Assembly: GCA_038120765.1 (NCBI GenBank)
Contig: JAYOMI010000004.1
Coordinates: 19,237 to 83,236 of the forward strand
Length of the DNA stretch: 64,000 nt
From: CAXBCP01 sp038120765
Lineage (GTDB): Bacteria; Pseudomonadota; Alphaproteobacteria; MPNO01; UBA830
Direction: 5' to 3'
Of the stretch, positions 55,993 to 64,000 are shown one piece after another. Every line of letters starts with the position of its first letter. Position 1 is the stretch's first letter. The notes beneath the pieces were generated by a model. The model was not told where the DNA came from, did not search any database, and saw nothing but the letters and a program-made list of their open reading frames with translations. The position numbers were made by a program, and so were the translations under genes.

Positions 55993-57492
55993 ATGGATTC
56001 GCGTGTTGCCGGACTGACGAAATACAAGATGTTTATCGGGGGCGAATGGGTCGATTCCGCCTCGGGCGAGATGTTTGAGTCCTTCAACCCCTATACCGCG
56101 CAGCCCTGGGCGCTGATGCCGAAAGGCAATGCAGACGATGTCGATCGCGCAGTAGAAGCAGCCGACAAGGCATTCAAATCGGGTGACTGGCCTGCGCTGA
56201 CCGCCACCGCGCGCGGACACATGATCCGCAAATTCGGCGACCTGATCGTCGACAAGGCGGACGAGCTTGCAGAGATCGAAGTACGCGATAACGGCAAGCT
56301 GATCGCTGAAATGAGCGCCCAGTGCAAATATCTCGCGCAGTGGTATTACTACTATGCCGGGCTTTGCGACAAGATTGAAGGCTCTGTTGTTCCGATCGAT
56401 AAACCGGGCCATTTCAACTACACTGTCTGGGAACCGCTCGGCGTCGTCGCCTGTATCGTTCCATGGAATTCGCCCCTTCTGTTGCTTGCCTGGAAGTTGG
56501 CCCCGTTGCTGGCTGCGGGAAACACGGCAGTGATCAAGCCGTCGGAATACACGTCGGCGTCGACCCTCGAATTCATGAAGATCGCCGAACAGGTCTTCCC
56601 TCCCGGCGTGATAAACGTCGTTACCGGCTTTGGCGGCGAGGCGGGGAGTCCGCTGGTGGATCATCCCAAGGTGGCAAAGGTCGCCTTCACCGGATCCGAT
56701 GCCACGGGGTCTGCGATCTACGCCCAGGCGGCGAGACACATGAAAAAGGTCACGATGGAGCTTGGCGGCAAGTCGCCCAATATCGTGTTCGCCGACGCCC
56801 ATATCGACAACGCCGTCAAAGGCGTGATCTCCGGTATTTTTGCGGCAACCGGACAGACCTGTATCGCGGGCTCGCGCCTGCTTGTGCAGGAATCGATCCA
56901 TGACGAGTTCGTCGAGAAGCTGGTTGCCCTTGGCGCGACCGCAAAGATCGGAGACCCCACCAGCTTCGAGACCCAGGTCGGCCCCGTCACCAATATTCCG
57001 CAGTATGAGAAGGTGCTGGACTATATCAAGGTCGCGAAAGCGGAAGGCGCCGAGGTGGCGCTGGGCGGCGGCACGCCGTCGGGGCCGGAGATCGGCGAGG
57101 GCTGGTTTGTCGAGCCGACGATTTTCACCAGGGTCAGAAACGACATGCGGATCGCCCAGGAAGAAGTCTTCGGCCCGGTATTGTCGGTCATTCCGTTCAA
57201 GGACGACGAAGAGGCGATCTCGATCGGCAATGACGTGATCTACGGCCTCGCCGCCGGCGTGTGGACCCAGAATATCGGCCGCGCAATTACCATGGCCGGC
57301 AAATTGCAGGCCGGTACCGTCTGGGTGAACACCTACCGCGCAGTCAGCTACCTGTCGCCGTTCGGCGGGTATAAGAAATCCGGCATCGGCCGCGAGAGCG
57401 GGCAGGAGATGATCAAGGAATACCTGCAGCACAAATCGGTGTGGATAGAGACGTCGAACGCGGAAGCGCCGAATCCGTTTGTTCTGCGGTAA
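55993..57492 (+). CDS. NAD(P)-dependent aldehyde dehydrogenase
   Basis: A complete 499-aa ALDH. The catalytic Cys is in GQTCIAGSRL and the general-base Glu in VTMELGGKSPNIVF. The cofactor loop is VAFTGSDATGS, and PWNSPLLLLAWKLAPLLAAG and ESGQEMIKEYLQHKSVW are family-typical. ATG 55993 with GGAGAG upstream is chosen. The frame runs back to 55783 through the terminator. It probably oxidises an aldehyde made by one of the nearby alcohol-oxidising or decarboxylating enzymes. The substrate is not evident. Confidence 0.92.
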   Translation: MDSRVAGLTKYKMFIGGEWVDSASGEMFESFNPYTAQPWALMPKGNADDVDRAVEAADKAFKSGDWPALTATARGHMIRKFGDLIVDKADELAEIEVRDNGKLIAEMSAQCKYLAQWYYYYAGLCDKIEGSVVPIDKPGHFNYTVWEPLGVVACIVPWNSPLLLLAWKLAPLLAAGNTAVIKPSEYTSASTLEFMKIAEQVFPPGVINVVTGFGGEAGSPLVDHPKVAKVAFTGSDATGSAIYAQAARHMKKVTMELGGKSPNIVFADAHIDNAVKGVISGIFAATGQTCIAGSRLLVQESIHDEFVEKLVALGATAKIGDPTSFETQVGPVTNIPQYEKVLDYIKVAKAEGAEVALGGGTPSGPEIGEGWFVEPTIFTRVRNDMRIAQEEVFGPVLSVIPFKDDEEAISIGNDVIYGLAAGVWTQNIGRAITMAGKLQAGTVWVNTYRAVSYLSPFGGYKKSGIGRESGQEMIKEYLQHKSVWIETSNAEAPNPFVLR

Positions 57493-57684
57493 CTGCGATT
57501 GGGGGTTTCGAGCCAGTTTTTCTGCAGGGATTTGAGACGAAGTCTCTTAAAATGCGCCGTAGATTGTCCGTAATAATCACGGGCGGTTAGGAACTCCCGG
57601 CTTATCATTCCCGCAATAAATAAAATTGCTCATAAACAAGACTGCCTGGTGCGCTTCGAACCTGTTTGGATGAAGGACGAAGTT

Positions 57685-58716
57685 ATGGCGGCAATAGAAA
57701 AGGCGTCGTCGCCTGTTTTGACGGCGGTTCAACAACGAACGACCGAGGCTGACGGCATCGTTGCGCTTGCGCAACTGACCGGGGGAAACCCGGCGAAGTC
57801 CGTCGAATTCAACGGCGTTACGGTGAAATCCGACCGGATTGCCGTGGCTGCGGGTGCGCAGTATGCGACCCAGTTATCGGAATTGCGGCAACTCGCGGCA
57901 AATGCGACCGCGGGGGCTGCGCTGCTGGATATCGCGGATGCCGGTCTGTCCGCGATCGATACCAAACTTGAGCGCATGGACACGCTGGCGAAGGCCGCAG
58001 CTTTGACCGCGGTTGAACGACCGGATGGTTCGTCATCTGCGCCGGCAGAGCTTTCGGCGAAGGACAGGGCGATTCTTGGGTCCGAATTTTCCGGGCTTAG
58101 AGACGACATCGACGACATTGCTGCCGCGACAACCTTCAGGGGCGCTGCGCTTTTATCGGGAGATTCCCTTTCGCCCGGCGCGCCGAAGGTGATCGATTTC
58201 GGTGCGAGCACCGCATCCGGCGGGACCGTCAGCGTCAGTCTCGATGCCGCGGATTCGGCGTCGTTGTCGTCAGGCCTTTCGACCGCGGATATTTCAAGCC
58301 AGTCCGGCGGCGAAGCCGCTGTGACCGCCGTGGCGGCCGCGCAGGCCTCCGTCGATGATATTCGGGCCGCGGTGCGCGGTGCGCGGGCGCAAATCGGCTC
58401 GGTCGAAGCATCGGCCGGGGAGGCCAGCGCCGTTGTCGAGCGCGTACAGGCGATGAAAACCGCGCCCGAAAAGGTCGTCGATCTGTCCCGCGTGGTGGCA
58501 AGCCAGGTCACGGAGGAGAGCGGCCTCCGTATTCAGGACGGTGCGCAGCAGCTTCTCCAGGACGTGTTGCTCAGGATGTCTGCGGCGACCGCAAATGGCG
58601 GCGCGGCGGCTGGCAGCGATGCTGTCGAAGAATTCGGCGGCAAGACGGCCGGCGCGCCTGCGTCAGCGGCCCAGACCCTGGATGCCGGCGATGCCCGGAG
58701 CAGCGATGACTCGTGA
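57685..58716 (+). CDS. Flagellin-like protein (divergent, isolated)
   Basis: 343 aa. The N-terminal third has ALLDIADAGLSAIDTKLERM, DTLAKAAALTAV and AKDRAILGSEFSGLRDDIDD, then IAAATTFRGAALLSG. This is the spacing of the flagellin D1 helices (LQTAEGALSEI ... LQRMRELA ... DRAALQAEFDQLKQEID ... FNGQ-LL). The C-terminal part is helical and heptad-like (IRAAVRGARAQIGSVEASAG, VVERVQAM). The usual D0 ends (MAxxInTN, LL) are absent or altered and composition is Ala/Ser-rich. ATG 57685 follows AAGGAC. No flagellar genes are near. It may be a flagellin paralogue, hook-associated protein or a non-flagellar filament protein. Confidence 0.65.
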   Translation: MAAIEKASSPVLTAVQQRTTEADGIVALAQLTGGNPAKSVEFNGVTVKSDRIAVAAGAQYATQLSELRQLAANATAGAALLDIADAGLSAIDTKLERMDTLAKAAALTAVERPDGSSSAPAELSAKDRAILGSEFSGLRDDIDDIAAATTFRGAALLSGDSLSPGAPKVIDFGASTASGGTVSVSLDAADSASLSSGLSTADISSQSGGEAAVTAVAAAQASVDDIRAAVRGARAQIGSVEASAGEASAVVERVQAMKTAPEKVVDLSRVVASQVTEESGLRIQDGAQQLLQDVLLRMSAATANGGAAAGSDAVEEFGGKTAGAPASAAQTLDAGDARSSDDS

Positions 58717-58725
58717 CGGACGGCG

Positions 58726-60210
58726 CTAGCCGCCGTCCAGCGCTTTGTCTATGTCGAGATCCGGTTCCCAGACGGGTGCGGACAGGCGGCGCTTGCCGTC
58801 CGCGGTCTTGAGAATGCCGGGCTCGTCCATATTGACCCGGTCCCAGAGCTTGCACGTCACGGGGACGTGCTTCTGGTCGAGCGCTTCGCAGTAATTGGTG
58901 TATTCGCAGACGATGTTCTCATCGCCCTTGCCGAGCCGAACTTTCAGAAACCAGTCCGGGTCGGCGAGGGCCTGACGGGCAAAGCCGACGATGTCTCCCT
59001 TGCCGCCGGCAAGAACGTCTTCCGCTTGTGTGAATCCGTGGATGCCGCCGGTCATCACGACGGGTGTGTCGAACCCGGCATCGCGCACGGCGGACCGGAT
59101 CGCTGCCACCGGCTCTATATTGCGGCCGAACGGGCCCTGTTCGTCGGATATGTATTGCGGCATGCATTCATAGCCGCTCGGCCCGGTATAGGGATACGCT
59201 GCGGCGCCGACGGCGGGCTGCTGGGCATCCTCGAACCGGCCACCGCGGGACAGCGACAGGAAGTCCATGCCCGCGCGGGCAAAGGCAACGCCGATTTGGG
59301 TGCTGTCTTCGAGCGTGTTGCCGCCGTCGACGATATCTTCCGACAGAAAGCGGCAGCCGACGGGGTAATCGTTTCCCACTGTTTCGCGCACCTTCTCGAA
59401 TACTTCGAGCGGCAGGCGCAGGCGGTTTTCCAGCGATCCGCCATATCCGTCTTCCCGCGTGTTCAGCCGCGAAAGCAACGAGGACATCGTATAGGCATGC
59501 GCGTAATGAAGCTCCACCCCGTCGAAACCGGCTTCCCGGGCGCGGGCCGCGGCGTCGGCGAACAGGCCGGGCAGGACATTCGGCAGGTCTGCAATATGGG
59601 GCAGATGGGTATCGGTGACCCGCTCGCGGTCGCCCATATGCAGGCTTTCGAGTTCCCGCGCATCCAGAATCCCCTCAAGTTCGGGCGTTTCCAGCCCTGC
59701 GAGATGTTCGCGTATGCGCGCGTCGTCCCAGCTGCCGTCGCCGAGCTTGGCGCGGTGCCGATCCGTGATCCGCATGTATTCCATAAGATACCGCTTTGGG
59801 TCGGGGCGTCGCCGGATGGAGAGAAAGTCGATGCACTGGATAAAAAGCTTCGTATGGCCGCCGCTTTCCCGGCGTACCGTCTCGACAAGGTCCTTGAGGC
59901 CCGGAATGAATTCGTCGGTGCCGATCCGCATCAGCGGGCCGGAGGGGATATCTCGGATTCCCGTCGCTTCCACCACGATGGCGCCGGGACGTCCGCGCGC
60001 GAAGCGTCCGTACCAGTCGAGCACTTCCGGCGTAACCTTGCCGTCGCCCGTTGCCCGCCAGGGCACCATGGCCGGAATCCACGTGCGCTGCTCAAGTGAA
60101 ATGGGGCCTATGTCCACGGGGCTGAAGAGCCGCGAGGCGGCGGCTTGCTCCCTGGTCGGCCATTCACCGGGTTCTGGCTGCCATTTAATGCGTTCCGGGG
60201 GGCGCCACAT
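58726..60210 (-). CDS. NADH:flavin oxidoreductase, old yellow enzyme family
   Basis: A 494-aa FMN TIM-barrel protein. GFDGVELHYAHAYTMSSLLS (active-site His region), TREDGYGGSLENRLRLPLEV and VVMTGGIHGFTQAEDVLAGG with DIVGFARQALADPDW (FMN phosphate binding) are the OYE/2,4-dienoyl-CoA-reductase barrel signatures. It lacks the large C-terminal FAD/NAD domains of dienoyl-CoA reductase. ATG 60210 is chosen because GTGGAG upstream acts as ribosome binding site. It probably reduces enones or related electrophiles. It ends close to the convergent flagellin-like gene (10 bp). Confidence 0.88.
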   Translation of the reverse strand: MWRPPERIKWQPEPGEWPTREQAAASRLFSPVDIGPISLEQRTWIPAMVPWRATGDGKVTPEVLDWYGRFARGRPGAIVVEATGIRDIPSGPLMRIGTDEFIPGLKDLVETVRRESGGHTKLFIQCIDFLSIRRRPDPKRYLMEYMRITDRHRAKLGDGSWDDARIREHLAGLETPELEGILDARELESLHMGDRERVTDTHLPHIADLPNVLPGLFADAAARAREAGFDGVELHYAHAYTMSSLLSRLNTREDGYGGSLENRLRLPLEVFEKVRETVGNDYPVGCRFLSEDIVDGGNTLEDSTQIGVAFARAGMDFLSLSRGGRFEDAQQPAVGAAAYPYTGPSGYECMPQYISDEQGPFGRNIEPVAAIRSAVRDAGFDTPVVMTGGIHGFTQAEDVLAGGKGDIVGFARQALADPDWFLKVRLGKGDENIVCEYTNYCEALDQKHVPVTCKLWDRVNMDEPGILKTADGKRRLSAPVWEPDLDIDKALDGG

Positions 60211-60335
60211 GATGCGAATCTCCACTGAAATGCCGTCGCGCCATCACGAACATTCGCTCGATAACGCATCCGAGAATGAAATTATATTAAGCTTAACATA
60301 ATTTCATTTCAAGTCATCCGCCGGCATGCCGGATG

Positions 60336-60361
60336 AAAAAGGGGCGGCCGAAGCCGCCCCT
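60336..60361 (-). terminator. Terminator of the groESL operon
   Basis: On the minus strand, AGGGGCGGC, TTCG loop, GCCGCCCCT, then a T run. It lies about 60 bp downstream of the groL stop. Confidence 0.8.
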
Positions 60362-60418
60362 GTTAGTCTTGTTCTGTCCGCCATCGCGTGCGCGCTGGCG
60401 GAAGCATGGTGATCGGGA

Positions 60419-62052
<1,634 letters not shown>

Positions 62053-62109
62053 GATTTTCTCCTCTTCGGGCCCCCGCAAGGGGCGGCCCCGTTAACACAG
62101 GCCCCTGGA

Positions 62110-62424
62110 TCAGGCGGCCTTTTTGATTTCCCCGGCATCTTCGATGACGCCCATGATGTCGCTTTCGCGCAGGATCACGAGCTCTTCGCCGTCGATGGTG
62201 ACTTCGCTTCCGGCGTATTTGCCGAACAGGACAATGTCGCCGAGCGCCACATCGAGCGGGACGATATTGCCGTCCTTGTGGCGCGCGCCGGCACCGACCG
62301 CGATGATCTCGCCCTGCATCGGTTTTTCTTTTGCGGTATCGGGAATGATGATTCCGCCGGCAGTCTTTTCATCTTCCTGCCAGCGACGGACCAGAACACG
62401 GTCATGTAAGGGTCTGAACGTCAT
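62110..62424 (-). CDS. groES: Co-chaperonin GroES
   Basis: A 104-aa co-chaperonin. It starts MTFRPLHDRVLVRR, has the mobile loop EDEKTAGGIIIPDTAKEKP, and ends with VILRESDIMGVIEDAGEIKK. It is slightly longer than the typical 95-97 aa form because of a C-terminal extension. GAGGAGG precedes the ATG. First gene of groESL, preceded by a CIRCE operator. Confidence 0.97.
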   Translation of the reverse strand: MTFRPLHDRVLVRRWQEDEKTAGGIIIPDTAKEKPMQGEIIAVGAGARHKDGNIVPLDVALGDIVLFGKYAGSEVTIDGEELVILRESDIMGVIEDAGEIKKAA

Positions 62425-62471
62425 AAAAAAACCTCCTCAGATCAGACAAAGGTCATTGATGTCAGAGGATT

Positions 62472-62498
62472 TTGGCACTCCCTGTCGGCGAGTGCCAA
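62472..62498. promoter_or_regulatory. CIRCE operator (HrcA-binding)
   Basis: TTGGCACTC (62472-62480), nine-base spacer, GAGTGCCAA (62490-62498): a perfect inverted repeat of the CIRCE type, 48 bp upstream of groES. HrcA repression of groESL in the absence of heat stress is expected by precedent. Confidence 0.93.
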
Positions 62499-62634
62499 AA
62501 TGCCTCGCGCGGGGATTTAGGCGCGCGAAAAATCGATTTCAAGATATCGCGGGAAAAAAAATTATCGGCCGCCGTTTCTGCAGCCGAATCCGCCGCCGGC
62601 CGGTCTCGCCGGCAGCTGGAACCGGCTACAGAAT

Positions 62635-63168
62635 TCAGCGGGCGGGCGCGGTTTCCACCGCACCGGCCGGTGCTGCGGGCATGGCGGCGGCGCCCGCCGT
62701 AGATGCCGGAATCCGGCCCCGGGGCGAGACGGTGATGTCGATTGCCGAGCCGCCGAGTGTCCTGTTCCGAATCTGGATGGTCGCCACGCGGTTACCGCGG
62801 CTGTAGGTCAGCACGCTCACTTCCGACCGCACGTTGGTGATCTCCTGCCAGCCGAATTTCGGCATTTCGCGCAGGAAAAAGTCATAGGCTTCGGACGTGG
62901 TGCCGGTGGCGCTCATGGCGAGCCTGCCGATCCAGTCGTCGCGCGCGCCCAGTACCAGCGAGCGCTCGACATCCATCTTGGCGCTGGCCGGCACCGCGAT
63001 ATCCGGGAACTGGGCAAAACCGACGGCGGTCCGCGCAGAGTTCCCGGTCGACGTGCCGGAAGTGGAAGAGGGGCCGCTGCCATTGGTGCATCCGGCCACA
63101 ATCAGAAGCGTGCCGGCCGCGAAAAGCGTGCAGGCCCGAATTCTCTTATGAAAAGCCTTTTTATCCAT
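62635..63168 (-). CDS. Predicted lipoprotein, 177 aa
   Basis: ATG 63168 gives MDKKAFHKRIRACTLFAAG and the lipobox IVAGC (Cys27), followed by a Ser/Thr/Gly linker. The globular part includes DVERSLVLGARDDWIGRLAM and DFFLREMPKFGWQEITNVRS, then YSRGNRVATIQIRNRTLGGS. This resembles small envelope proteins that pair a signal lipid with an alpha/beta domain, but I do not recognise a family with a role. The C-terminus is Ala/Pro-rich. Five extra codons upstream (63183) are possible. Confidence 0.7.
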   Translation of the reverse strand: MDKKAFHKRIRACTLFAAGTLLIVAGCTNGSGPSSTSGTSTGNSARTAVGFAQFPDIAVPASAKMDVERSLVLGARDDWIGRLAMSATGTTSEAYDFFLREMPKFGWQEITNVRSEVSVLTYSRGNRVATIQIRNRTLGGSAIDITVSPRGRIPASTAGAAAMPAAPAGAVETAPAR

Positions 63169-63393
63169 AGCCAAGAATACCACGGGAAATCAGAAGTGGG
63201 AGTACCGTTTGATTCGACGGAACAGAGAGTTGTTTCGGTATGTAGCGGTCGCTCCGGGAGGTGGCCACCACATATCGCTATGCCCGAAACGTAGGCCACT
63301 ATCCCCGCGGGGACTCTCTAACCCCCGGAAAACTGCCAGTTTCCACCGCCTGAAAAAAAATCACTTTTTTTCAAAAAAACATCACAAAAGGAT
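63169..63393. other. Intergenic region upstream of the rrn promoter
   Basis: A stretch without a gene I can support. It holds an A/T-rich tract (63354-63386, runs of A and T) just before the rrn -35 box, which could act as an UP-like or bent element. Nothing else recognised. Confidence 0.5.
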
Positions 63394-63423
63394 TTGACAG
63401 GGGAGGGGGGTCGCCCCTATAAC
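63394..63423 (+). promoter_or_regulatory. rRNA operon promoter
   Basis: TTGACA (63394-63399) and TATAAC (63418-63423) separated by 18 bp, preceded by an A/T-rich tract and followed by a GC-rich start region. It lies 278 bp before the mature 16S 5' end. Confidence 0.78.
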
Positions 63424-63518
63424 CTGCCTCCGCGCTACGGGACACCCTGCAGTGCGGTTGTTTCCAGGAACAAATCTCGGGTCCGATCTATTCGGAAACG
63501 GGATCGTTCGCGGAAATT

Positions 63519-63530
63519 GGCTCTTTGACA
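63519..63530 (+). promoter_or_regulatory. rrn leader antitermination boxA-like element
   Basis: GGCTCTTTGACA resembles boxA (TGCTCTTTAACA in E. coli) and sits in the 16S leader, where Nus-factor antitermination complexes load. Alphaproteobacterial leaders usually have this version. Confidence 0.65.
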
Positions 63531-63700
63531 TTGTGAATATAGGAAGGGATGCGCAGGCGGCGGCGTGTAGGTTTATACCGAGCACCGTCTTAAAGCGCAT
63601 CCGGCTAACATACTATTTAGCTATGCGTAATTAAATTGAGATGGATCTCGTTATTTCCTGGTTCATGATCATTTCGGTGATTGTGGATTGAGGTAATATC

Positions 63701-64000
<300 letters not shown>

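Noticed and set aside
60311..60334. Palindrome CATCCGCCGG/CCGGATG downstream of groL
   Set aside because: Noted as an inverted repeat, but the following GC stem with T run explains termination better. No separate role can be assigned.
62635..63183. Start at 63183 for the lipoprotein
   Set aside because: It gives MVFLA before the basic signal-peptide start. ATG 63168 fits a lipoprotein signal better, though the longer form cannot be excluded.

Overview
The window reads as a GC-rich alphaproteobacterial chromosome segment. The 16S rRNA 5' end at the right edge, the rrn leader, a CIRCE-controlled groESL operon, an alphaproteobacterial-type elongator tRNA-Met and the gene repertoire (TRAP transporters, GMC and Rieske oxygenases, Cox-type molybdenum hydroxylase) suit a heterotrophic, probably Rhodospirillales-like bacterium. 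I cannot name a genus from sequence alone. No prophage, IS element, integrase or CRISPR array is visible.

Layout. 1-4.3 kb: the start of a hydroxypyruvate isomerase gene, tRNA-Met with terminator, then four consecutive genes each broken by one small lesion (GMC oxidoreductase, its small Tat-type partner, two methyltransferases). 4.3-11.7 kb: YaiI-like protein, an intact GMC oxidoreductase followed by a DctPQM TRAP transporter, a DMT exporter and a luciferase-like flavoenzyme. 11.7-19.4 kb: DUF4197, an MFS transporter, DUF3253, a two-gene operon of a Rieske oxygenase and a glutamine-synthetase-like ligase, then an HbpS-like protein, a cupin thiol-dioxygenase-like protein and two small envelope proteins. 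19.4-30.8 kb: glutathione-dependent formaldehyde dehydrogenase, a translationally coupled crotonase-hydrolase-UbiD operon, an esterase, a penicillin-acylase-like gene with an amber codon, and a quinone oxidoreductase/ring-hydroxylating dioxygenase operon with a divergent TetR regulator and a clear palindromic operator. 30.9-43.5 kb: class II aldolase (damaged), MBL-fold protein, MsrB, a TPR glycosyltransferase-like protein with DUF6165, RidA, an NmrA-like protein, a PAS-PAS-GGDEF protein, GST, dehydratase, pirin, ChrA, a flavin monooxygenase and a GNAT. 43.6-51.4 kb: an FMN reductase followed by a six-gene cluster of CoxL-CoxG fusion, CoxM, CoxS, acyl-CoA ligase, crotonase and RidA, which looks like one catabolic pathway. 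51.4-60.2 kb: VWA-like DUF1194, RidA, a hydrolase without its nucleophile, a two-subunit ThDP decarboxylase, DMT, a histone-H1-like protein, aldehyde dehydrogenase, an isolated flagellin-like protein and an old-yellow-enzyme homologue. 60.3-64 kb: groESL, a lipoprotein, the rrn promoter and leader, and the first 300 nt of 16S rRNA.

Assembly quality matters here. Seven runs of exactly ten N lie inside genes. At three of them the flanks repeat each other, and collapsing the repeat restores or keeps the reading frame, so these are contig joins and not real gaps. Eight other genes carry single stop codons, one-base frameshifts or a small deletion. Some of these are probably sequence errors, and I flag each one. 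TGA and TAG are also used as normal terminators here, so codon reassignment is not a good explanation.

The two most interesting blocks are the Rieske oxygenase/glutamine-synthetase pair (possible gamma-glutamylation-dependent amine oxidation) and the CoxLMS/CoA-ligase/crotonase/RidA cluster (possible oxidation of an unidentified aromatic or heterocyclic acid).
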